Shown here piece by piece: positions 44,089-58,364 of a stretch of 64,000 nucleotides of DNA. Numbering within the stretch: the stretch's first letter is position 1; each line of letters begins with the position of its first letter. The translations under genes and the position numbers were made by a program. The stretch is from the NCBI GenBank assembly GCA_963920665.1, contig OY987267.1:27312263-27376262 (forward strand). The letters are read 5' to 3'. Under the pieces are notes generated by a model. The model had not been told where the DNA came from. It ran no database searches and was given only the letters and a program-made list of their open reading frames with translations. The stretch comes from Straminergon stramineum. Taxonomy: Eukaryota > Streptophyta > Bryopsida > Hypnales > Calliergonaceae.

Positions 44089-44405
44089 GTGACGACGTGA
44101 AACTGTCATTTTTTTTGGTTTACCTAGTAAAACTAACCGGAAACTAAAGATTTGTATTCGGAATTAGTTATGGAACCATTTAGGTCTAAAATAAGGAAGG
44201 AAAATGAAATAGTGAGGTGATTTGCTAAATCCGGTTCTAGGGAGTGAACGGATAGGAGCGGATGTCTAACCGGATAGGAAAAGGACCAGATACCATATAG
44301 GAACCGGATCCAGAACAGGTCATGATGAGGTGGCAGGGAGTCCAACGACTATATAAGGGTTGGGCTGCCCAGATCAAACTCTTTTTCATTTTCATTTTGG
44401 ATGTC
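44089..44405 (+). mobile_element. Family I 5' end fragment
   Basis: It begins TGTGACGACGTGAAACTG and then GGTTTACCTAGTAAAACTAA, collinear with the 5' ends of E, F and G. It includes TATATAA at 44350-44356, about 262 bp in, and ends near the transcribed leader (TTTTTCATTTTCATTTTGG). The coding part is absent. Confidence 0.8.
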
Positions 44406-44566
44406 TGGTGCTTAGCATGCCGTTGTCTAGGCTTATTTTTGGATGTCCGACCCTTGTCTTGGGCAACGCAATGTGATTAGACACCTATGTCAACATGCCT
44501 AATGTCGGATCTGACGTCTGAGTGTTCAAATTTCGCAGTCGGGCGACTCCGTGTTTTCTTCTAGTG

Positions 44567-44840
44567 CACCATGAGTCCTAACACAGTAAGATGGAAGTTC
44601 CGCCCCATGTCACCAAGTGACATGCCAAGTGCCACAAGTAGGGTGTGTGCTAGAAGTCCTGGGCACCAAGACTTAGCAATGTGAGTTGGAAATGGGAACT
44701 AATACTGTGGGTGCGTGGCATGTACAATGTTAGTTAGTTGGGCCTAAGTGATACTGATATTGGAGTATGGTGAGCCATGAAAGTTGTGAAGGGCTCTTGA
44801 AGTCTGGTTGGAGCTGTAAAGTGTTACTAGGGCCGCGACA
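44567..44840 (+). mobile_element. Family H 3' end fragment
   Basis: It aligns with 17237-17501: AAGATGGAAGTTCCGCCCCA, then GCGTGGCATGT, ending GGGCCGCGACA. The 5' part is missing. It lies 160 bp after the family I fragment; the sequence between them is unassigned. Confidence 0.75.
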
Positions 44841-47800
44841 ATAAAATATGGAACATCAAATTAAAGGCTTGTGTAACCAAAGTATCAAAGTAGATACTAC
44901 AAAGCTATATTAGATATATGTAAATCTTGAGAATATACATAGGAATCACAAGTGCAGCAACCCACCTATTTTTACACCTAAAATATGAGCATAGTGAAGA
45001 GAGGAGTCCAAATAGGAGTACATGTGTTTGAAAATAAATTGTTCAAGAATTCCAAATTAGAAAAGTCAGATTTGAAGGCTCAACCTCATCTGTGCCCATC
45101 CCAAAACACCCAACAAACCAATGTTATGTCAATGAGGATGCACGAGGTGTCTTCAGCTGCAAGCCAATTGCTATCTATGTCACAAATCCAAGCAAATCAA
45201 AAAAAGGAAACATGCAAAATAAGTCACAAAGCAATGAAAGTAAGCAAAGTGTAACAAAATCCCACACAATCTACAAAGCCATTGACCTTTGCCATTTCCA
45301 CTTCACGTTGGAAGCCCCAAAGTTGCACATACAAAATCCCCACAACTCAAATCACAATGAACCATCACAACCACAACCAAAAAGGTATGACATAGGAATT
45401 AGAAGACCAATATAAGTTCAAACTGTGGGAGGGAATGAAAACTAAATAGTCAATAATGAGGTATGTGGGAAATAATTACCCACCTCATGACTAGAAATAA
45501 ATCAAATAAGGCTCCACCCATAGTGGGTGGGTGGGTGGTCTCTAGTACTACTCCCGCCAAATTCAAATTAGTTTGAAAACTTCCATGTTACGTCTACCAA
45601 TTAATTAAATATGGCTAGTAGAAGTTATATAAATTCTATCAAATTGGAGAGGATGTAAATCAAATATTTCTTTTAGAAAAAATACAAGTCCATGAGATTC
45701 ATACATAGTATATAGGAAAGCAAATTTCTATCAAAATATTTTTTTTTAGAACTTTATTGTAATGCAAAACTAATGGGAAAATTACATGATGAAATACTCA
45801 TCTTTATGAAAAATTGTGCATTAATCATAAATATTAGAATGGTATCACAATACCATAAAAATAAAAATAATAATAAAATAGAAGGTCTTAGGGTTGCTTC
45901 ATATGGCAATATATTATATCCTAAACATGGGATAGAATCATAATTTGGAAATTATATATTTGTATAATTGCCGAAGAAGAAGAAGAAATGGTAGCTAGGG
46001 TTTTTGAATCCTAAATTAGTAGTAGCTACATAGAAGTGGCAACTAGGGTTTTTAAATCCTAGTCATGCACATGACTTGCTCTAGTCATGTAATTGGATGT
46101 AGTCATGCGAGTCAATAAATATGACTATACTAAGCAACTAAGCTATTTTAACAACAAAATTTGTTACAAAGTGGATGTATGTTGCAATACAACTCTACAA
46201 AATGTTTAGAGGGAAGTTGCAAGGCCTTAAGCACATATAGTTATGACAAAAGAAAGATAATTAAGCAAATGCCATGCATCAATCAAAGTATCTATGTTCA
46301 TGCACTAAGCATATAAGAGCAAAAATATTTGATAGAGGTACTATTTAAAAGCATCTTTGAATTTGAAAAAATGATTATGTTTTTATAGTTTATATGTTTA
46401 TAAGAACATTTAAACAACCATCTTTTAATTGCAATACAACTATGTGTATCATGGTAAGCCTCAATCTTCATATGAATAATTTTGTGACTTCTAAATGGCC
46501 CTATAGAGATCTTCTATAAATATAGTTTATATGACATTGCACAAAACCTTTCTAAGAAAGAGACAAACTTCAATACATGATATATGTGAGTGTTTTATCT
46601 ACATCCTTGAGATAAAACAAACACAACTATATTTTTTGTTGATGGGCTTCAAATCCTAAGTTAGATATTTAAGTACTGTTCAATGGACATTCTAAGCAAT
46701 GAACAATTTTTTTCTAAATTAGATAAACTATATTTCTAAATGATAAACTATACATGGTTCACATCTAAACTAAAACACACACAAACTATAAAAGTTAGAG
46801 ATTTTAGATGGTTTTGGCCAATCGAGGCCAAAACTCTAGGCCTCCAAATCTTAGTTGAGAAATTTAAAAATTTGTTAGCTTAATTGTAGAACATTGCATG
46901 CCTATTCTAAAATCGTAAAGATATTTATACTGAAATATTTTTAATCAAAAAATATAGGTGGATGAAGGTTTGTTTCTAATTTATCCTTCAAGATTTCATC
47001 CAACATTTTCTTTTAGCCTATAATTCTAAATTCATTCATACTTTCAAAATCAAATTCTAAATGTCACTAAATTTCAAGTTTCCTTTTTTACTTCAATTGG
47101 ATGAACTCTGATATTTTTTATCCAAAACTAACGCCATAGATTATCCAATTTCATCATACTCTATCTTCTATAATTTTTATCTATTTTTTAAAGTATGATA
47201 TGTTACTGGAATCCTCTACAAATTAACTAAGTGATCTTGAATTCAAAATTGGATTTAATAAATTCTTAGAGGTTTGATTTAAACCTCTAATTTGTAGTGC
47301 AACTATAGCTTCTACAAGAAAAGAAAAAACTAAATGCCAAATTTAAGGACATGCCTTGGATTCTATTTCCACAACATCTCCATTCTTCAACATGTATATT
47401 GTAATTGTATCATGAGGTCTACTTTAATCCATTTTTGTTGCATTTTTTGTGTTTTTGGATACAACTTAAATAAGAACTTTTACAACAAGGTATATAAATT
47501 AGACATATGATCTCATTCTTTTTTTTCAACCTATTTCTTTCTACATCCCTTTCTTGACTATCTCCAAATTATTTTCAACATTTTTTGTTTTTTTCCTTCA
47601 ATTTTTGGGATAGTTTAGAATTGCAATCTTTGACTTCTATTACTACTAATTGATTTCTAATTACTCTAGGAATCAAACAATTGTAATGACATCAACCTCA
47701 TAAGTGCTAACTAAATATATACTTAACATTGTAAAACTTCATTTGATCAATTATGTATATTATAATCAACAATCTTTGTTTAATATATAGTCAAATCCCT

Positions 47801-50800
47801 ATAAGGGGTCAAATTAGTCTCCTAATCATGTCTAAAGCTTGAAGTAGCAACTTTGAACCTACGATTCTTTTTCAAACACTAAGAGACCCTCAATACAAAT
47901 CTCACTCCTTACTTACTCTTGCTCCATGGTCACTTGGGTATGAAATTTTCTCATACTTTTCTTTCTTCTCTTTGGATTAGATTTTTCCCAATCTTCAAGT
48001 AATTTTTCTAAACTCTACAGCCTTCAATCTACATCACTAGTTTAAATACATTAGATTTCACTTTGCATTAGCCATCACAACCAATTAACATAATTAGTCA
48101 ATCCCATAGCAAGTTCCAATAGTGGATCAAGATAGGCTCGGTTTCTATCTTGGGTTCTTAGACTTAATCCCGCCTTGATGCTTTGGTTTGTCTATAGGCT
48201 TTTATTCCTCTCTAATTTTTCCTTCAATACTCAAATAAAAATGGATTATCTCCTATTATTAATTGTTTTATTCCTCTCTATTCTTTTTCTAAATCCTATG
48301 AAAATTTTAAATATATTAATTGAAATATAAACATATGCCATCCCAAATTATTTGGACATTAATTTTGTAATAGACACATCATACAAAAGAAAAGAATTTA
48401 TTTTAATAGGTATTAAGCAAAGTCATGCCTTCATCCCAAGGAATGGCTTCTAGGGGCAAAATATAAAAGACCCATCTTAGATTGCCCACCTTTTCCTTAG
48501 GCTCCTTCCAAAGAGAAAAAAAAATAACTACCACAGAAATGTGTCTACAAAATACAATTGACTCAAAAATATGATTGTAAAATATGACCAAAGTAAAATT
48601 ATCACTAGAAAATATGATTTAGCACTCTCCAAATATATTCCCTGCCCAAATTTTCTTCAAGCAGCCCAAAAGAAAAAAAAGTGACTATCATAAAAATATG
48701 ATCGCAAAATATAATTGATCAATGCAAAAATATGACTAGTAAATATGATTTTGCGTGTTTCACAAACATGTTCTCTATAGAGCCCTATGAAGTATTTTGG
48801 CATTCCCAACGAATGTATACTATACGCCCACAACATACAAGGCTAAAACATGACTAGCAGTTATATCTGTAGTTATATTTTTTTTCAAAGAATTGGCCTC
48901 CAAAAATATGACTACAAGTAGTTGTCAATCATCCTTAGTCATATTTTCATAGTCATAAAACACCTATTTTCTTATAGTGAGGGAGAACATCCGATAGGCA
49001 TGGTCAATAATTCAAGTTCCGAGGTATGAGATGATCCATTCCTAACTCTTCCATTGTCCCTAATTCACGGTTAGTAACTCTAGCCAAGGCCCAATCGTAA
49101 GTCGTACCCTTAGGGCTAGAGGTTTGGTCATTTCTTAGGGTAGAAACCTATAGGGGGGTCCATAGCTTCCCAAAACCTAAGGCACGTCCAAATCGGAGCA
49201 AAAACAAGAAAGTTAGCATCAAATGAAGGTTAGGGCTCAATTTGGATGAAAAATAGTGAGACATAGAAATTGACAATGAATTGAGGAGATTATGAAGAGG
49301 CTATCAATTGGTCCAGGGCCAAAGAAAAAAGTTAATTCTAAATTATAGGTTAGGAAAAATTAGCAGATGAACTTTAGGCAAGGTTCAGATGAGAAATCCC
49401 TGGGAGTCTCCAATTAGGGTCAAACTGCATATCTACGTAGGAACAAATCTTTTGACCCATCCCTAGAAATTTCGAATCCTTTTGAATTAGGAAACTAGGC
49501 TCAATCAATGGATGAAGTTTGAGGAACCAAGTAGTGATCAAATTTCATCCACTCATAACTTTGGCTAGGAAGGTTCAATAGGGTCGAGTTTTAGGTTTTT
49601 AGAAATTTCAAGAAATGACTTAGTCACTTAGAGGTTCCTTAGGTTAGTTCCTCCCTAACATAGGTTCCATTCAAAACATACAACGGCCCATCCATTTGGT
49701 TAGCCAAAGACATTGGATGTAGATTAAGAGATTATTGCATGTTTTGGTCACTTCAAGCACTTAATAAAAAATCCATTGCTTGGAAGGCACAATGAACCAT
49801 GCTTAGACACTCAAAAGTAGGCTTCACTTAGCCAAAATCCAGAACCTAATTGTATTTGTGATTTACCAAGGGTGGGTAAATTGGTGCTCACACAATGGTG
49901 ACATAGTAGAAAAGACCAATAAAAATTCAATTTGTACATGCGTAATCAGAAATCTCAATAAGTTATAAATCTCAGAAATTGTCCTTGTTCAATAGCTCCA
50001 AGGGATGGAGCTGGAGACATTGGATGTTTCTTGCTATAATTATTTACTAATTGTTTTTTATTTTTTTTTACAAAAATTATAACCATGATAATTTTTACGA
50101 AATGATTTGAATTTTTATATTGATAGATAATTCATAATAATGATCACTTACTAAAAAAATAAAAGATTGATATTTGAACACAATTTATAAGCCAAAATTT
50201 AGCTCAAACATAATCATTGTTTGACCATTTTGTAATAGATTTGATCCATTATGGATTATGTTCCTAAATTTTGAACAAATTTAATGTTTGAATGATGAGG
50301 AAAGTCTACATTGACATAAGATAGTTTAAAAGAAATGTTCCTCTATCAAGGATTTATTACAGTAAGGTTACAATAGACCAAATCCTTCAAATCATCCCAA
50401 TAAAAGGATCTAGTGTAGTTAACCTTTAAATGTACTTGACTATGTTTTCACCCAAAACGCTCCAAAACTGCCATTTCTAGTACATGTATCAAATTTTAGA
50501 AAAAATACATTTTTGGACACATATAACTGGAGGATCTTATATTACGTTGGTTTGAAAAGATGTGGAAAAAATTTCAGAAATTTCCACTATGTAGATTGCA
50601 AGACATTAGCGTTTACATTGACAAAAAGTTTTTTTTGGGCCCTACAAAAATCTAGGCACTTGTACTTCACAAGGTCAAATGAATGTGAAAAAAATGTTCA
50701 AAATGGTTGTAACTCTTTGGGTTCATTCTTCAAGGGCAAGTTGGCTACATGCTTGAAAAATTTTAGATCACTTGGAATTGTACAACATATAGGAAAAAAA

Positions 50801-53540
50801 TAGTAAATAGAAAGAAGTCTATAGAGAATGATTCAAAATACTAAATTGTTAACATTTTATTTGTGGAATTGAAAAATTCCAATCCCAATGGTTGAAATGT
50901 TGTTATAAACAATCTACATCAAAAAAATTTATTTATTTCCAAAAGTATTGAAAATTGAGTTAAATAAAGGCCTTCAAAGTTTATTTTAGAGTAGAGATTC
51001 CATACCTATCTAGTACCTACAAACTATCAACAACTAAAACTCTTCATAACTTTCATCTCATAAATCAAAATGGAATGATTCAAATCTTTCCATGTATATA
51101 CAAATCTAAGAAACCAATTTCAAATTTTTATTTAAAAAAAAAGTGATTTAAAAAAAAAGTATTTTTGGTTGCTCAAGCTGTCCATCAAGCAATGAAAATT
51201 ATATATCATACAATAACTTTTTAACCTTGTATTAAAAAATTATGAAGATTTTTGGGCCTTAAAGCTACTCCTTGGGCACATGTTGTGTGCAAATTTCAAA
51301 GTAAAAAAAACTAAAATTCCATTCATGGGATTATAGAGATTAAAAACTTGTACATTTTTTAAGTTCTAGTATCTAGATCTAAAAAATAATATGATTAATC
51401 TCGTAAGTAATGTTACAATCCTCTTAAAGGTTTACAAATTAGCTATAATTTTTTTATTTGAAAAAAATTAAAATGAATTTAAAAATATTTCAATAAAAAA
51501 AATTACGAAAGAGAATGCAAAAAATCAATAGGTCTTTCTTGAAATCATCTCAAAATGCCTCCAAGAGGCTATTTTAAAAATACCCCGGCAATGGCAAGTG
51601 AATGTGTTGATCTTGCACATGATGCTATCATGGATGTATTTGCATAGAAATAGATCATAATTGATTGAATTCCCTCATAAAAAAATACATGAGAATGCCT
51701 AAGTTGGTATATTTTTGAAATTCTCTTGTCATACAATAATCCTCTCAGCATGAAATGACACATAGTGTGTTTGAAAACTTTGAATTGCAAAGATGGACGA
51801 AATGGGGCAATGAATAAAACTTGTATTTTTTTAATAAAAGAATTATTTATTTTCAGTTTTACTCTTAGGACACACCAAGCACAATCTTCTATTTTTGGTG
51901 GTTTACAAAGCCATGTCATTCAATTCATTTGGTCTCCAAGATTTTTTTATTCTGAAAAGTCAAGGCATCATATATGTTAGGATTAACCTTGGTTTAAGTA
52001 GGTCATTACTTCCTACCTGATCCTCCTTGAATGCCCAACTTCAAATGAATTTGAATTTCTCACTTTACCATGATCAAGCACTATTCATGGCAATTTTCAC
52101 AAAAAATAAAATTTTGTAGTGATACTAATTTGCAAGAGACTTCAATTTTTACCCTCTCTCATAGGACAAGCCAATGTAGCTAAATCATTGGGGTTGCCTC
52201 ATTTTTATACAAGGTTCTAAATCAATTCATATAGAGATGGGAAGAAAAACACAAGTTGCAAAAATGAAAATCATATATTTGGATTCATCTTTGGCCATAT
52301 TTTTTTCACTTCAAAATCTCTATTTCTACATTCCTTCTTCCATTATATTCTGCCATTCATTTTTGGACTAAATATCATTAGATTTCTATAGATACCTAGT
52401 TTGGTGTAGTGACAAACCTTACTATAGAAAATTTAAAGCAAACGATGTGATTACTTGTATCCAGGTTATGTTGAAAACTTGATGTAAATTTCCAGATAAT
52501 TATTCTACTGTAGGTACCTAAATCACGAGAATAATTTGCAAAATTTGCCAGAATTGGTTGCCTCCAGGAATTTTTTGGCCCCCAGTAAAAAACTGAAAAC
52601 CGAATAAGCTACTACAGTAAGTTCATCAGACCGCGCAGTCTCTCACTCAGGCGTACTTGTCTAAACGTAAGTTCGAATTGCAACTGAAATGAATCGTGAT
52701 TGCCTCGTGAGTGGTGACTCACCTCCAGTACAATACGAGCTGCGAACAGATCTGCAACACGAGTACTTAAGTTACAAGGACTCTACTCCCTTCACTTACG
52801 TACAACTTAATGTATCACTGTCATTTCTGTATTAGAATTTTCAATCACTACCGAAGCTGCCTATATTGATGAACAATCTCCATTGTAATCAGAAATCGCA
52901 AGGACCAAGGGATAGTTTAGATAGTTTAGATTTCCAAAATTCTGAAGATGTATTATAAGATACAACTTATAAGATGATGACTCTTGAACAATAGTTATAA
53001 AATATGATTCATAGCTCATATGCATATGGTTAAATCAACTCAGTCACAAACCAATCTTTGGCAACCAATTTGAAGCCAAAAATTGATAATTCTTAATAAA
53101 ATGGATTGTAGATTGAATATTTGTGATTTTTCACAAGAATTTTTTCCTTGAAGTTCAAAATGTTAAGGTCTAATCATAGTGATTTTTGAAGATTTTTATT
53201 TTACTTTTTTATTCAAGTCATCATTCTTTGAATGGGCCGTTTTTTCATTTGTTTAGAATTAAAAAAGTTAACCCTCAAGAATTCCAACCACCAATTTCAC
53301 TCCATGATATATCATCTTTGACAAATCCCATGCCTTGCCTTGTAAAGCTTGCCTTTTGGAAGAAACGTGAAGATCCGAGCCCTGTCAGGCTAGGATCCGA
53401 TTTCAAGGAATTTGGCCTGATTCGGGGGTCAAACATTCTTCACATGCCCAGTGCCCTCATGCTTTCCTTCTTCCCTCCAGAGCACAACAAGGCCCATCAT
53501 TGGTTGGTTCCCCTGAGCTCACTTGAACCTGCAGACCAGT
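44841..53540. other. AT-rich, gene-poor region of 8.7 kb
   Basis: Low-complexity AT-rich DNA with no open frame above about 124 codons. Frames at 48403-48591, 50513-50803, 51569-51919 and 53186-53560 have no motif I recognise. A CACTA-like terminus in reverse (TATTTTCTTATAGTG, ending near 48978) follows a stretch rich in AAATATGACTA-type words (about 48540-48960), possibly an eroded MITE. A GAAGAAGAAG run with a duplicated CTAGGGTTTTT..AATCCTA word lies near 45975-46060. Confidence 0.5.
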
Positions 53541-54634
53541 TCTGCACTTCTGGTGTCTGATCGATCGACCGATCGATCTGCCCTTTGACGTACGTGTGCC
53601 CAGCGATCGAAGACGGACTCGGAAATCTAGCTACAGACCCTGAGCCAGCTAGCTGCTAGCTCGAGTAAAATTGATTGATTTCATTCTTTTATTAATTAAT
53701 TTCCATGACAATCAATCCAGATCTGATCTGAGGGAAACCTGGAAGTAGATCATTGATTTCGTGTGGAAGTAAGATGTCGTGCAGCCGAGTGACTGCGCAT
53801 GCATGCAGCTAGCTAGCTAACCAACCTCCCTTGAAATGCACGGAATACGTCCGTCCAGGAGTAAGCCTGAAGAATAGCAATTCCATTCACGAGTCTCCAC
53901 ACGGCGATCGAGTTCGAATCATGATCGAGAAGATTCCAGGTTCTCTCTTCTCGTGATCGATGCTCGGATCTCTTGTTGGAGCAAGCTCCCTAACTTCCAG
54001 CTTACTGTGCGTGGATGAGTTCCAGTACGGGAGTATATGAGAGGGTCAAGTTCTCCAAAGAAGGGTTTTCATCGAAAGATTAATTGTTGACTGTCCACAG
54101 TACGTTGCTACTGCAACCCCTGTCGATTGGTTTGTAAGTCGATCGATCGGTTGCAGCTCGAATTGGAGGTCATGGGGTGCTCGCATGAGGAGTGCAGCGC
54201 TAGAAAGCTTGGAAGTTGAATGATTTCGGAGATGTAAGTACGGGCGGGCATTGTAGGTTTTGATTTAGTTTTGGGGGGTTCGTTTCAATTGCTGCAAGTG
54301 CGAGCTGGGTTTGTGAGCATTGTTCGGCCCGAGTGAAGAAGAAGCGACAGCTGACACATCTTTGATTGATTTGTGGGTTCGGAATGCTACAGCTTGTACC
54401 ACGAAAGCTTCGACAATATCTCTTGCAAATTGAATTGAAGCGCGACGTACGTAGTTGCGGTGGAAGCTAAGGATTGGACAACCATTGTGGCAATGGATGG
54501 AGACGAACCTGAGCTAGTTAGCTATCAGTTCAATGCTCATCGGGGTTTCATTTCTGAGAACCATTTAGACTAGGCTAATTATATAAGGAAACAGGGACCG
54601 AATTGACGTTAGCAAGTCCTTGACTATCCATGCC
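53541..54634 (+). promoter_or_regulatory. Upstream region of the NPH3-type gene
   Basis: The composition rises in G and C here. There are short simple repeats of GATC/ATCG type (53559-53580) and of GCTAGCTAGCTA type (about 53806-53820). A TATA-type box, TATATAA, lies at 54580-54586, about 49 bp before the chosen ATG. That is close for a core promoter with a leader, so transcription may start elsewhere. Confidence 0.45.
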
Positions 54635-57600
54635 ATGGCCAAGAAAGATGGGCTCAACGGATGGCTCCAACGAGTGCGCAAAACGGGGGAGTACAGCGAC
54701 GTGGTGGTGAGAGTGAACGGGGAAGAGTTTCATCTGCACATGCTGCCCTTGCAAAACGCCAGCGGCTACTTCCGGAATCTGCCCAGCAGCTCAAACGGGG
54801 GAACCCAAGTTCACGAGCCCTCGGGGTGCAAGCTTGTCACGATCCATGACCTTCCAGGTAATATATCGGATCATCAAGGAAACCAATTGCTTGTTTAATT
54901 TACTTACCAGTTCATGAAGTTCCATACCATACTGTAGAAGTGGATCTCGCTCTGTTAATCCATAGCCCATCTATATATAGTTCAAAAAATTTCAACTGCA
55001 ATTATAGTTTATGGCTTGGATGAGATTGCAAGAAATTCATGGCCGCCGCTACTGTAGCTACATAAACAGCTTGGTGAACTTCTGGATTCCAACTATCGAC
55101 CTGTTGATAAAAATCAAGGAAGAATTGAAGGAGCATGCATACGTGTATTCCATTTTTCGACTGAGCGAGCTGGTGTTGCAATTCATTGCGTAGGTGGAGT
55201 GGAGGGCTTCGCCATAGCCACCGACATCTGCTACCTCCTGAAGCCCAGCTTCACAGTGCACAACGTGGCCCTGGTGCACGCCACCGGAGAGTTTCTTCAC
55301 ATGAACGAGATCACGGAAACCACGAAAAGATTCATGCACGCGCACATCTTCTCGCACTGGCGCCACTGCACGGGCTTCCTCCAACACTACCAGAGCACAG
55401 GCGCCCCCGTGGACGAGTACATCGAGTTTCGGAGCCACAAGGTGATCGCCACCGCGTGCGTGAAAGCCTTCACGGACACCAAGCACGTGTCTGCGCCCTC
55501 GGCGCACATCTCCGGGCCCCTTACGCCGGCCGGCCCGCTCAAGGCGCAGGCGTCGACATCCGCGTGCCAGAGCTTGACGGAGCTTCTGGTGGCGGTGTGT
55601 TCCTTGCCGGATCGGCAAGCTGCGGGGATCATTAACACGCTGGTGGAGTCGGACGTGAACTTGAGCCTCAAGTGCCGGCAGGGAAGGGGGGTGCGCAGCT
55701 GGCTGGAGAGTGTGATAGAGGATGAGTGTGGGACGGATCGCGCCAGGTGTTGGGTGATTTTGTGCTTGTCCAGAATGTTGCTGAAGAATGCGCCGGCCCA
55801 GCGGCCGTGGATGGAGCTGTCTTCGCAGTACTGGTGCTGCTTGCTGGAGCAGGCCGATCTCTTGTTGCCTCTCCTGGACGACCCTCTTCTCAGGGTACTA
55901 GCCTACTGTCTGCCGCCCTCCCTTTCAAATGCCAGTTTCGGGGATCGATTCGTTTTGGAGATAAATACTAATTCTGTGATTTGTTTGGGTGCAAGACGGA
56001 TTGTTCCTCTGGAGGTGCCAATCTGGAGTATCAAAGCCAGTCCTACATGAAGGTAAAGTCTACATATACAAATCCTTACTAAGGTTCAAGCCGCCCATAC
56101 GGGCTTTAGAAAGGAACCTCTTCTCGTAGGAAATTAACCCTGTTTTTGTGCTCAACTTCGACCCGTATGTGTCTTGGATTTCCTTAGGTAACCTCAAAAT
56201 GTCTCCTTGTGATGCTTGTAATTGGGTTACTTACCATTTTGTTTCTTCCACATCTCGAAAATTCTGTGAGCAGTCTTTGAAATTACAATAGACTGTAATT
56301 GTACTTTGCCTTACAATAGGTTTAGAAGACCAAATCTCACGCAGTGAAGATTCACAAATTATGTAATGCTACGTATGAGTGAAATTGTAACTCAACAAAT
56401 CTATGACAATCGTTGTGATTGATTTCTAGCTAGCTCTTTAAGATGAACAGTTCTTTTGGGTGGTTTCAACCATTGAAAGGCCACTAAAAACGAAGACTTG
56501 GGCTCACCTTTTCAATGCCCTTGCACACAATCAATGTCTGACACTGATTTCTAATGGGAATTATTAATTCGTATCGATTGACGTGCGAGCTGTGTGCATC
56601 TATCTATCCTTGGGATGCAGGAAAGGTTGATGGGAGTGAAGTCCATTCTGGAAGAGAAGATTGGCGAAAGCCTGGACGAAATGGACGAGTACCTCCGCGA
56701 CTACAAATTCTCCCCAGAAACCCTCCTGTCGCTGGTGGACTCCTACATGAGCCTGGGCGACGCCGCGCACACGTCTCAGTCGCTGGAAGAGATCGCCGGT
56801 GACGTGGACCGCTTTCTCTACTTCTACGCTGGCGAGGGCTCCATCTCCCCCGACCAATTCCTGACCCTCTTCCGCGCCTTCCCGTCATCGTCCCGCTCAT
56901 CGCACGACACCGTCTACGGAGCCATCGAAAAGCTTCTGTCCACCTCCCCCGACTGCTCGCACGCGGAGCAGCAGCAGCTGTGGAGCCTCATCGACCACTG
57001 TAAGCTCAGCCCTTCTATGAACGAGCGCGCGCTCAACAACCCCGTGTTCCTCAGCCAGCCGGAGATTCTGGAAAGCGTGCTCCAGCATCACAGCCAGGAG
57101 CTCGCGAATGTGGACGACGGAGATGACGGGAGACACTTGCGGCACATCATGCAGAAGGTACCAACGGACCAAATCAGTCCATGCATGCGCAATTAAAATC
57201 CAGTCCTGACCCACAAATAAATCGATCGCAGATTATGCCCCTACAAGAGTTTCAGGTCATGAAACGACATCAATCAATATGCTCACTCGACCAAATTTTC
57301 TGGTTTTCAAAGACGGGGTAGTTCTTGTTGTGATACCACCACAGGAGAAATGTTTCAATGTGGAAATTGGACAATGTCCTAGATTCTGTGTCCAAATTCC
57401 ATTCCTAGTGGATCCTATAAAATCATCACAGAACATCGACTACGGAAATCTTCAAAAATTCCATAGAGGGACAGTTTGGATTATTCTTCTGGGATGCGTG
57501 ATTGTTTTGGTGCCTCTCGTGTTGATGTGGGAACCCTAAATCCCATGATTTATCTGTTGGGTGGCCATGGACTCAGGTGATCAACGCCAGCTTGAAGCTG

Positions 57601-57885
57601 CTGGAGGAAAACTCGCGGCGCTCCCGGGAGATTCTGGAGCTGCAGAAGCAGTACGGGGAGCTGCTCGGGTGCCGGTCGCAGATGCTGGACCATGAAGGGA
57701 TTGTGGATCTGCTGCGACGCCATAGCGTGGACAGCGGGCATGGAAATCAGGGCGCTATGTCTTTGTTGCTCACTAGTGATGAGACAGAAGAATCTGAAGT
57801 CTCCGACAGTGCAACGTCTTCTACCGGCGGCAATTCGCGGCTGGCGATGCTGCCGTGGCGATGCAGCGTCCGGGAAGAAGTTTGA
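54635..57885 (+). CDS. NPH3/RPT2-type BTB-domain protein (4 exons), divergent
   Basis: The proposed exons are 54635-54857, 55194-55894, 56621-57157 and 57577-57885, with consistent phases (1, 0, 0), 589 residues in all, the usual size for NPH3-family proteins. The N-terminal BTB/POZ domain has YSDVVVRVNGEEFHLHMLPL and a short DLPG..GGVEGFA block that crosses the first intron, as in the family. Exons 2 and 3 hold the NPH3 region, with leucine-rich helices and KLSPSMNERALNN. The C-terminus has a coiled coil (NASLKLLEENSRRSREILEL QKQYGELL) and an acidic-Ser tail. Family members act as substrate adaptors for CUL3 ubiquitin ligases or as plasma-membrane phototropism signalling proteins. Which subgroup it belongs to is not clear. 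The exon 2 donor (AGG|GTACTA) is the least certain splice site. Confidence 0.85.
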
Positions 57886-58364
57886 AAGCTGCGCCGTCTC
57901 CGTTCTTGTAGTTTGGTTATTTTGTTACCTCTTCTACTGTAAATATACAAGTTGTATGAATTTGACTCGGTTTCTTGCGTGACTTTCTTCAGGGCAACAT
58001 GATTCTTAAATTGTTCTGCTCATCTCACATCATATGCTGTACTGTACAAAACGTATGTTAACCCCTTACCGCCCAAGGGGACCAAAAGTGTCCTCAGGTC
58101 AAATTCGAAGTGCTATAACTTTTGTTCCAATGTCCGAATTCATTAAAACTAGTTGGAAAATCTGCACTTTGTCTTCTAGTTTGTGTGGTAAAATTTTCAG
58201 ATCAATAAAAGATGTATTGAATTTTTGGAAGCCAATCAAAGCTCACAAGTTCAATTTGAGTTCCCTAAATTGCATTTGATGGCTACAACTTTGGAGGCTT
58301 GTATCTCCTTCATCCAAAGTTCGTTTTCAATAAAATTTGTTGGGTTATGTTACCCTTGAAGTCT
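57886..58364. other. 3' flank of the NPH3-type gene
   Basis: The start is probable 3' untranslated sequence. From about 58060 the words ATAACTTTTGTTCCAATGTC and GTATCTCCTTCATCCAAAGT give it the look of transposon-derived DNA, but I cannot assign it to a family. Confidence 0.4.

Noticed and set aside
43790..44092. Intact small host gene
   Set aside because: The frame is cut by a family I terminus and matches no family I know; kept only as a fragment of low confidence.
52620..52760. Possible tRNA gene (GTTCGAATTGCAACT)
   Set aside because: No matching acceptor stem, A-box or cloverleaf could be drawn around it.
53186..53560. 124-codon frame upstream of the NPH3-type gene
   Set aside because: No recognisable domain, no clear composition bias and no partner exon.
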